NCBI GenBank assembly: GCA_040003205.1
Contig: JBDUDA010000217.1
Coordinates: forward strand, 1-5,286
Length of the DNA stretch: 5,286 nt
Reading direction: 5' to 3'
DNA from: JALYIM01 sp040003205
GTDB lineage: Bacteria; Acidobacteriota; Terriglobia; Terriglobales; Acidobacteriaceae
A program made the translations under genes and the position numbers. Below the pieces are notes generated by a model, which did no database searches, was not told the DNA's origin, and was given only the letters and a program-made list of their open reading frames with translations. Positions 1-4,768 of the stretch are shown in pieces. Within the stretch, counting starts at the first letter, position 1; each line of letters opens with the position of its first letter.

Positions 1-743
1 GCAAGCAGATTCAGTTTTTTCTGGCATTTGTGTTCGCCCTTTCGATTACGTCAATTGCGCAAACCGCAGATCCCTCCGCCGCCTTACCGGCTGCTCCCAG
101 TGCAGCCTCTAGCGCGCCCGCCACGATTGCAACGGGCGGAGGAAGCAAAATCGGCACCATCAACGTGGAACAGGCGATCTTTGCCAGCAACGAAGGCCAG
201 CGCGATTTCGATGCCCTCAGCAAAAAGCTTGAGCCCAAACAGACCGACCTCAAGTCAAAAAATGATGAAGTGGAGAGCTTAAAAAAACAGCTCAACGCTC
301 AGGGCGAGAAGTTGAACGACGATTCGCGAGGAACTCTGGTAAAGCAAATTGAGCAGAAGCAGAAATCGCTGGAGCGCTCCGTTCAGGACGCCCGCGATGA
401 CGCCCAGAATCAGCAGAACGAGATCGCCCAGCGCATTTTGCAAAAGATGGCGCCCATCATTGTGAAGTATGCCGGGGACAACGGATTCGGGTTAATTATG
501 GACACCTCGAATCCCTGGCCGAACGGTCCCGTGCTCTGGGCGGGCCCTGCGGTCGATATCACAAAGCCGGTAGTGGATGCATACAACCTGCAATCTGGAG
601 TCGCCGCTCCTCCGCCGGGAAGCAGGCCGAGCACAGCGACCAGGCCGGGCGCGGCAGGCGCAGGTTCGAAGTCTGCCACACCATCTTCGACCCGACCCGC
701 AGCTCCAGCAACAAAAGCGCCGGCAACCACGACCCCTAAATAA
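1..743 (+). CDS. OmpH/Skp-family periplasmic chaperone, 5' end missing
   Basis: Probable periplasmic chaperone that holds unfolded outer-membrane proteins on their way to the BAM complex. The frame is open from base 3 to the TAA at 741-743, giving 246 visible residues. The first visible residues (KQIQFFLAFVFALSITSIAQ) are a lysine-led hydrophobic signal peptide with a likely cleavage after SIA (residue 19). The true start must therefore lie just left of the window, and the internal GTG at base 30 falls inside the signal peptide and is not the start. An Ala/Pro/Ser linker (about 21-48) precedes the OmpH domain (about 49-197): a KIGTINVEQ strand, a long Lys/Glu/Gln-rich coiled coil (about 70-150), then the FGLIMDTSN and VDITKPVVDAYN segments. 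A tail of about 46 residues rich in Pro, Ala, Thr and Ser, with only basic charges, follows; classical Skp lacks it. A strong terminator follows the gene. The family assignment is firm; the exact client role is inferred from the family. Confidence 0.85.
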   Translation, partial: KQIQFFLAFVFALSITSIAQTADPSAALPAAPSAASSAPATIATGGGSKIGTINVEQAIFASNEGQRDFDALSKKLEPKQTDLKSKNDEVESLKKQLNAQGEKLNDDSRGTLVKQIEQKQKSLERSVQDARDDAQNQQNEIAQRILQKMAPIIVKYAGDNGFGLIMDTSNPWPNGPVLWAGPAVDITKPVVDAYNLQSGVAAPPPGSRPSTATRPGAAGAGSKSATPSSTRPAAPATKAPATTTPK

Positions 744-769
744 GTCGCGATAACATGCGAGGTAACAGG

Positions 770-797
770 AGACCGCCTGCGGGCGGTCTTTCTTTTT
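770..797 (+). terminator. Intrinsic (rho-independent) terminator after the OmpH gene
   Basis: A perfect 8-bp stem, AGACCGCC (770-777) with GGCGGTCT (782-789), closes a four-base TGCG loop. The stem runs straight into a T-rich tract (789-797, interrupted by one C). It begins 27 bases after the OmpH stop codon, so it should end that transcript and separate it from alr. Confidence 0.9.
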
Positions 798-825
798 CCC
801 AATCGTTATCTGATGTGTGAACCAC

Positions 826-892
826 GTCACCCTGAGGGAGCGAGATTCTGCTATTTGCACGGATGACCGACGAAGGACCTCGGCAATTTTGG
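826..892. repeat. Probable degenerate copy of a dispersed intergenic repeat
   Basis: The stretch opens with GTCACCCTGAGGGAGCGAG and closes with GACGAAGGACCTCGG followed by CAATTTTGGCCG. This CCTGAG...GAAGGACCTCGG layout resembles a class of short repeats that I recall as abundant between genes in Acidobacteriota and other soil bacteria. CCTGAGG (831-837) can pair with CCTCGG (878-883) with one bulged T, so a cruciform or RNA hairpin is possible. Only one copy lies in the window, so repetitiveness is inferred from memory of the motif and not seen here. Confidence 0.4.
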
Positions 893-916
893 CCGGCTGT
901 TTTGAACGACGAAGCA
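864..916. repeat. Imperfect 14-base direct repeat upstream of alr
   Basis: TGACCGACGAAGGA (864-877) and TGAACGACGAAGCA (903-916) agree at 12 of 14 bases and start 39 bases apart. The first copy lies inside the presumed dispersed repeat, so the pair may be a remnant of it and not a regulator site. The second copy ends 32 bases before the alr -10 box, where an activator could bind, but no known operator is recognised. Confidence 0.3.
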
Positions 917-946
917 ATGACGTAATCCACTCCAAATTCCCTAGCC

Positions 947-964
947 GATATAATCACTTCCGTG
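947..964 (+). promoter_or_regulatory. TATAAT -10 box directly before the alr start (leaderless-type promoter)
   Basis: A consensus TATAAT sits at 949-954. With usual spacing, transcription would begin near base 961, one base before the GTG start codon at 962. No Shine-Dalgarno-like purine run lies upstream of the GTG, which fits a leaderless mRNA. No good -35 hexamer is seen at 16-18 bases; TCCACT (926-931) at 17 bases is a poor match. The 18 bases 947-964 match 4751-4768 before the glycosyltransferase at 14 positions with no gaps. Confidence 0.6.
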
Positions 965-2128
965 ACCACCACAGACGTCAGCAAACGCAGCATAACCCGG
1001 CCCACTTGGGCTGAGGTCTCGCTTGCAAATCTGCGTGGCAACTTTCGCGCGATCCGGCAGCGCGTCGGGCAAGCCGCGCAGATCTGTGCAGTCGTGAAAG
1101 CAGATGCCTACGGACACGGCGTCGTTGAGTGCGCGCAAGCGCTGGAGAGCGAAGGCGCAAAATGGCTGGGAGTAACTTCGCTGGACGAAGCCGTCCCACT
1201 GCTAGAGGCGGGCCTATCTTCCCGCATTTTATTGATGACCGGTTTTTGGCGAGGAGAGCAGGAAGACGTCATTCGTCTAAGGCTGACCCCCACGGTTTGG
1301 GAAGTGAGCCAGCTCGAGATGCTTGAAAAAGCTGCCGCCAAGCTTGCCGTTTCAGAGCAATCTGTTCATCTGAAGATCGACACCGGCATGGGCAGGCTGG
1401 GAGCATCGCTCGAAGACTTGCCGAAGATTTGCGCGTCCCTGAGATCTTGCCAACACCTTGTTCTGGAAGGTGTATCCAGCCACCTCGCTTCTTCTGAAGT
1501 TTTGCATTCAGAAGCAGGGCAGAAACAGCTTCAACGATTCGAGGAGGCGCAGCAGATTCTCCGCCGAGAAGGTTTAAAGGCTCCGCTCGTACATATCGCC
1601 AATTCATCTGCGATTATTTCGCGTCCGGAAACCTGGAAGCAAATGGTACGTCCTGGGATCGCTCTCTACGGATATCACCTGCCTTTCCAAGGTGAGAGCA
1701 CTCAGGCGAGCATCGCCGACATAAGGCTCAAGCCGGTGTTGACGTGGAAGACGAGAATTCTCTCCGTTAAGGCGGTCCATGCCGATCAAGCGCTGGGTTA
1801 TGGCGGCAGCTTCACAACCAGGCGTCCGTCGAAGATCGCAGTGCTTCCGGTTGGCTACGCGGACGGATTGAATCGCCGTCTCTCTTCGCGCGCGAACGTA
1901 ATCGTGGACGGGCGCTATGCCACCATCCGCGGCAGAATTTCGATGGACCTGACGCTTATTGACGTGACCGACATCCCCGGTGCGGCAGCCGGAGATGAAG
2001 TGATACTTCTGGGTTCGCAGGGTGCTTTAAATGTAGATGCCCAACAGCACGCGATTCTTTCCGACACTATCGCTTACGAAATTCTGTGTAACATCTCGAA
2101 GCGCGTTCCCCGCAAATACACGGAATAA
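962..2128 (+). CDS. alr: Alanine racemase (PLP-dependent)
   Basis: Interconverts L- and D-alanine in the cytoplasm, supplying D-Ala for the peptidoglycan stem peptide. The product has 388 residues, a normal length for the family. An N-terminal TIM barrel (about 15-255) carries the PLP lysine K46 in AVVKADAYGHG; the C-terminal beta domain (about 256-388) carries the second catalytic base Y280 in ALGYGGSF. By analogy with the Geobacillus enzyme, other active-site residues are present: K138 (carbamylated lysine position) and R145 in LKIDTGMGRLG, H174, N214-S215, R230 in VRPGIALYG, M328 in GRISMD and Y372 near the RVPR end. The GTG start is chosen because the frame has a stop (TAA, 923-925) upstream and no ATG, GTG or TTG between it and 962. 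The gene is separated from the OmpH gene by a terminator and appears to have its own promoter immediately at the start codon. No catalytic residue is missing. Confidence 0.95.
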   Translation: MTTTDVSKRSITRPTWAEVSLANLRGNFRAIRQRVGQAAQICAVVKADAYGHGVVECAQALESEGAKWLGVTSLDEAVPLLEAGLSSRILLMTGFWRGEQEDVIRLRLTPTVWEVSQLEMLEKAAAKLAVSEQSVHLKIDTGMGRLGASLEDLPKICASLRSCQHLVLEGVSSHLASSEVLHSEAGQKQLQRFEEAQQILRREGLKAPLVHIANSSAIISRPETWKQMVRPGIALYGYHLPFQGESTQASIADIRLKPVLTWKTRILSVKAVHADQALGYGGSFTTRRPSKIAVLPVGYADGLNRRLSSRANVIVDGRYATIRGRISMDLTLIDVTDIPGAAAGDEVILLGSQGALNVDAQQHAILSDTIAYEILCNISKRVPRKYTE

Positions 2129-2146
2129 CCTCCGGACACGGATTTC

Positions 2147-2180
2147 TGCAATTCGCTGCTTGCCGCACTGCGTAGTTGCA
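2147..2180 (+). other. Imperfect hairpin between alr and the hydrolase gene
   Basis: TGCAA (2147-2151) pairs with TTGCA (2176-2180), CGC (2154-2156) with GCG (2170-2172), and TGC (2157-2159) with GCA (2165-2167) around a TTGCC loop. The two outer stems are separated by a TT/TAG internal loop, and a CT bulge lies between the inner ones. No T-tract follows, so it is not a standard intrinsic terminator. It could slow read-through from alr or protect the 3' end of its mRNA. Pairing was done by eye. Confidence 0.3.
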
Positions 2181-2187
2181 GGCGTTT

Positions 2188-2206
2188 GATATGCTGAAAA
2201 GTCATG
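2188..2206 (+). promoter_or_regulatory. -10-like box directly before the hydrolase start
   Basis: GATATGCT (2188-2195) contains a TATGCT hexamer (2190-2195) that matches the -10 consensus at four of six positions. It ends eight bases before the ATG at 2204, predicting transcription from about 2202. No Shine-Dalgarno sequence is seen: GAAAAG (2196-2201) is purine-rich but only two bases from the ATG, too close to work normally. No good -35 is seen at standard spacing. The geometry is almost the same as at alr. Confidence 0.4.
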
Positions 2207-3349
2207 CCCTCACGCTATGCACAGTGGATGTACGACTGGGAGCACCGCCTCACCTCGGTTGACAATAACCGCGTGGTGCGTCCGTTGGAGTGGGGATTGG
2301 AGTGGCTGAAAGATTGGCCTTGCCGCAACGGCCATCCGGCGGCTTATGTTCCGGACGACGCGGAGAAATTTCTGCGGCTTTACAATCAGCGCATCGTTGA
2401 CGCCAGTGACGATTTTTTTTCCTACGATACGCCCGCCGATTTCCGCTTAGAGCGGCGCGACGTGCAGGTGTTCAGCACACGCGAAGTACCTGATCCGAAG
2501 TTGGAAGCGAAAGTAAGAGGCACGCAGGCGGATTTTCTGCGCTTTACATCTCCGGTGCAAACTCCGTTTCCGGAAAATAACAACGTCAACGCCCGCTGGT
2601 TCCCAGCGCCAGGACGACGCGCAATTGTTCTTCTGCCTCACTGGAATTCCGATGCCCTTGCCTACAATAGCTTGTGCAAAGTTCTGAATCGCTTCGGAAT
2701 CTCTGTGCTCCGATTGAGCATGCCGTATCACGACATTCGCCGCCCTGCGGAGATCAGTCGCGCCGACTATGCGGTGTCTGCAAACATCGCGCGCACCATT
2801 GATGCCTGCCGCCAGGGAGTAATTGATGTGCGCTGCTGCCTCGACTGGCTTGAACAGCAGGGATATGATCAGCTCGGAATTCTGGGAACAAGTTTGGGGT
2901 CCTGTTATGCATTTCTGGCGGCCGCGCACGATGCGCGCATTCAGGTGGCGGTGTTCAATCACGCCTCCACATATTTTGCGGATGTAGTTTGGCACGGCCA
3001 GTCAACCCGCCACATCCGGCAGGGACTCGAAGCTGAAATAGATTTAGAGCGGCTGCGAGGATTGTGGAGCGCAATCAGCCCTATGTCGTACTTCGATAAA
3101 TTTGCGCGCTGGCGGAAAAACTCTCTCATTATTTATGCGAAGTATGACCTCACGTTTTTGCCGGAATTTTCTCGTGACGTCGTTCGTGAGTTCGAGCGCC
3201 ATCATCTGCAGCATAAAGTCGTGGTGCTGCCTTGCGGCCACTACACTACCGGCGAAACGCCTTATAAATATATGGATGGCTACTACCTGGTCTCTTTCTT
3301 GAGGAAGGCGTTTGAGAATGTGCGAGCTGCGGCTCCGCAACTCGCTTAA
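2204..3349 (+). CDS. Uncharacterised alpha/beta-hydrolase family protein
   Basis: A 381-residue protein with the hallmarks of an active serine hydrolase; substrate unknown. The alpha/beta core starts near residue 138 (RRAIVLLPHWNSD, the strand and likely oxyanion-hole turn, with HW in place of the usual HG). The nucleophile elbow is GTSLG with S230, the acid is probably D315 in IIYAKYDLTFLPE, and the base is H346 in LPCGHYTTGE. Between elbow and acid, about 245-300 (FNHASTYFADVVWHGQSTRH onward) looks like a cap or substrate region. The first 130 residues, rich in Trp and Arg (RPLEWGLEWLKDW), precede the core and match no domain I recognise. No signal peptide or membrane segment is seen, so it is probably cytoplasmic. 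The general pattern recalls ABHD18/DUF2048-type or acyl-esterase hydrolases, but this is tentative. The upstream gap of 75 bases has its own -10-like box, so it need not be co-transcribed with alr. Fold and triad are well supported; function is not. Confidence 0.85.
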   Translation: MPSRYAQWMYDWEHRLTSVDNNRVVRPLEWGLEWLKDWPCRNGHPAAYVPDDAEKFLRLYNQRIVDASDDFFSYDTPADFRLERRDVQVFSTREVPDPKLEAKVRGTQADFLRFTSPVQTPFPENNNVNARWFPAPGRRAIVLLPHWNSDALAYNSLCKVLNRFGISVLRLSMPYHDIRRPAEISRADYAVSANIARTIDACRQGVIDVRCCLDWLEQQGYDQLGILGTSLGSCYAFLAAAHDARIQVAVFNHASTYFADVVWHGQSTRHIRQGLEAEIDLERLRGLWSAISPMSYFDKFARWRKNSLIIYAKYDLTFLPEFSRDVVREFERHHLQHKVVVLPCGHYTTGETPYKYMDGYYLVSFLRKAFENVRAAAPQLA

Positions 3350-3350
3350 A

Positions 3351-3370
3351 ATCTCCCGCTGTTCGGGGAT
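3351..3370 (+). other. Short hairpin just after the hydrolase stop codon
   Basis: ATC-CCCG (3351-3358, T3354 bulged) pairs with CGGGGAT (3364-3370) around a CTGTT loop, starting two bases after the TAA at 3347-3349. No T-tract follows immediately, so it is at best a weak terminator or an mRNA 3'-end structure. Confidence 0.3.
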
Positions 3371-3382
3371 GCCTTCGGTGGG

Positions 3383-3411
3383 TTGTCCATTTAGAATGAT
3401 CTTGCGATATT
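3383..3411 (+). promoter_or_regulatory. Candidate glyA promoter region
   Basis: Two readings are possible. TTGTCC (3383-3388) and GATATT (3406-3411) are 17 bases apart and each matches the sigma-70 consensus at four of six positions, which would start transcription near 3418. Alternatively TAGAAT (3392-3397) is a better -10 (five of six) but lacks a good -35, and would give a start near 3404. Either gives glyA a leader of roughly 25-45 bases, unlike the other gene starts here. Confidence 0.35.
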
Positions 3412-3412
3412 C

Positions 3413-3425
3413 GTTCCACTGGAAC
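3413..3425. repeat. Perfect inverted repeat in the glyA leader
   Basis: GTTCC-ACT-GGAAC is a perfect 5-bp inverted repeat with a three-base centre, 20 bases before the glyA start codon. It could be a small operator near the transcription start or a short RNA hairpin ahead of the ribosome-binding site. No known regulator site is recognised. Confidence 0.35.
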
Positions 3426-3433
3426 CGCCTCTT

Positions 3434-3439
3434 GAAGAG
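3434..3439 (+). promoter_or_regulatory. Ribosome-binding-like site for glyA
   Basis: GAAGAG ends five bases before the ATG at 3445 and matches the Shine-Dalgarno core GGAGG partially. It supports this ATG as the start, and is the only such site before an intact start in the window. Confidence 0.5.
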
Positions 3440-3444
3440 CCATC

Positions 3445-4734
3445 ATGAATAAAAATCCGATGTATCGCTCGCTTGTTGAAACTGATCCTGTAATCGCCGG
3501 CGCCATTGATGACGAAGTGCGCCGCCAACACGAAGGACTGGAACTCATAGCGTCGGAGAATTTCGTCAGCGAAGCCGTGCTCGAGGCCATGGGATCGGTG
3601 TTTACCAATAAGTATGCCGAGGGATATCCTGGCAAGCGCTACTACGGCGGGTGCGAGTTCGCGGACGTGGTCGAAACTCTGGCGCGTGATCGTGCGAAAC
3701 AGCTCTTCGGAGCCGAGCATGCCAATGTGCAGCCGCACGCCGGATCGCAAGCCAACATGGAAGCCTTCGCTGCCGTATTGCAGCCGGGCGACACAATCCT
3801 CGGATTGAATCTGGCGCACGGCGGACATCTCACGCACGGCTTCCATCTGAATTTTTCCGGCAAGACTTACAAAGTTATCCCTTACGGTGTGACCAAAGAA
3901 ACCGAAACCATTGATTACGACGATCTCGAAAAGCTGGCTGAAAAAGAAAGGCCGAAGCTGATCATCGGAGGCGGAAGCGCTTATCCGCGCATCATTGATT
4001 TTGCTCGCATGCGTCAGATCGCGGACAAAGTTGGCGCGCTCCTCCTCGTAGACATGGCGCACTTTGCGGGGTTGGTCGCTGGCGGCGTGCATCCATCGCC
4101 CATACCCCATGCCCATATTGTGACTTCTACCACGCATAAAACTCTGCGCGGGCCGCGCGCCGGAATGATCCTCTGCCGGCAAGAATTTGCCGCAGCCATT
4201 GATAAAGTCGTATTTCCCGGCATGCAGGGCGGACCGCTCATGCACATGATTGCCGCCAAGGCCGTCTGTTTCCTCGATGCCATGCGGCCGGATTTCCGCG
4301 ACTACGCGCGTCAGATCGTCAGCAACGCGAAGGTGCTCGCGGATACGCTCGCGGGCGAAGGCTTCCGTATCATTTCTGGAGGCACCGACACTCACCTCAT
4401 GCTTGTGGATGTGTTTTCTCAGGGAATGTTTGGCAGTGAAGCTGAGAAGGCCCTGGGAGACGCGGGCATTACCGTGAATAAAAACGCAATCCCCTTCGAC
4501 GTAAACCCTCCGCTGAAGCCGAGCGGCATTCGCATCGGCACGCCGGCCCTCACCACGCGTGGAATGAAAGAAGACGACATGCGGCAGGTGGGACGCTGGA
4601 TTTCCGAAGCGCTGCGCAATCGATCAGATGCGTCTGCCCTGACCAAAATCCGCAAGCAGGTGCTGGATTTCGCCGACGCCTTTCCGTTATATCCTGAGCG
4701 GCGCGCCAATGCTCACGCGGAATTAAGGGCCTGA
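3445..4734 (+). CDS. glyA: Serine hydroxymethyltransferase
   Basis: Cytoplasmic PLP enzyme that converts serine and tetrahydrofolate to glycine and 5,10-methylene-tetrahydrofolate, feeding purine, thymidylate and methionine synthesis. The product has 429 residues, close to the usual 415-430 for bacterial enzymes. The fold-type I signature is complete: LELIASENF (32-40), the tyrosine-rich KYAEGYPGKRYYGG substrate loop (56-69), HGGHLTHG (125-132), SAYPR (178-182), the PLP-ring aspartate D203 and H206 in DMAHFAG, the PLP lysine K232 in TSTTHKTLRGPR, PGMQGGP (258-264), and the carboxylate-binding R363 in GIRIGTPA. The ATG start is supported by a purine-rich site at the right spacing and by the usual N-terminal length. 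The gene follows the hydrolase by 95 bases and precedes a glycosyltransferase by 31 bases, with no terminator seen in between, so transcription may continue into that gene. No anomaly is visible. Confidence 0.97.
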   Translation: MNKNPMYRSLVETDPVIAGAIDDEVRRQHEGLELIASENFVSEAVLEAMGSVFTNKYAEGYPGKRYYGGCEFADVVETLARDRAKQLFGAEHANVQPHAGSQANMEAFAAVLQPGDTILGLNLAHGGHLTHGFHLNFSGKTYKVIPYGVTKETETIDYDDLEKLAEKERPKLIIGGGSAYPRIIDFARMRQIADKVGALLLVDMAHFAGLVAGGVHPSPIPHAHIVTSTTHKTLRGPRAGMILCRQEFAAAIDKVVFPGMQGGPLMHMIAAKAVCFLDAMRPDFRDYARQIVSNAKVLADTLAGEGFRIISGGTDTHLMLVDVFSQGMFGSEAEKALGDAGITVNKNAIPFDVNPPLKPSGIRIGTPALTTRGMKEDDMRQVGRWISEALRNRSDASALTKIRKQVLDFADAFPLYPERRANAHAELRA

Positions 4735-4748
4735 GAGCGTCCTGCTTT

Positions 4749-4768
4749 GTGATTAAATCACTCTCGTG
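4749..4768 (+). promoter_or_regulatory. Palindrome and -10-like box directly before the glycosyltransferase start
   Basis: GTGATT-A-AATCAC (4749-4761) is a perfect inverted repeat of two 6-base arms around one base. It overlaps TTAAAT (4753-4758), a four-of-six match to the -10 consensus ending seven bases before the GTG at 4766. A repressor bound here would cover the promoter. The half-sites resemble TGTGA/TCAC of CRP-like sites, but the spacing is five bases where the CRP site has six, so that identity is not claimed. No -35 is evident, so the promoter itself is uncertain; transcription might instead come from glyA. Confidence 0.4.

Noticed and set aside
281..287. Run of seven A in the OmpH coding sequence, in phase as a possible -1 slippery site (A AAA AAA)
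   Set aside because: It encodes Lys-Lys in a coiled coil rich in lysine; slipping would lead to an early stop, and no stimulatory structure is obvious. Likely chance.
492..935. Open frames on the - strand across the OmpH tail and the gap before alr
   Set aside because: They read through the terminator hairpin and give Arg/Cys-rich low-complexity protein typical of antisense of Ala/Pro-rich coding sequence.
817..1014. Small + strand frame of 65 codons overlapping the alr start
   Set aside because: It has no ribosome site and an unlikely Arg/His-rich product, spans the probable repeat and promoter, and overlaps alr out of frame.
2447..2995. Open frame on the - strand opposite the hydrolase
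   Set aside because: No domain, no ribosome site, and the + strand reading has a coherent hydrolase core with all catalytic motifs.
3350..3444. Possible riboswitch (glycine or tetrahydrofolate type) before glyA
   Set aside because: The gap is only 95 bases and holds just two short hairpins; no conserved riboswitch core is recognised.
3391..4395. Long open frame on the - strand (334 codons) opposite glyA
   Set aside because: It lies almost wholly within glyA, whose protein is unmistakable, and its translation shows no recognisable domain. It is a by-product of codon usage on the coding strand.
4749..4762. CRP/FNR-type binding site before the glycosyltransferase
   Set aside because: The TGTGA/TCAC-like arms are separated by five bases where CRP needs six, and the FNR core TTGAT-N4-ATCAA is not matched. 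Kept only as an unidentified palindrome.
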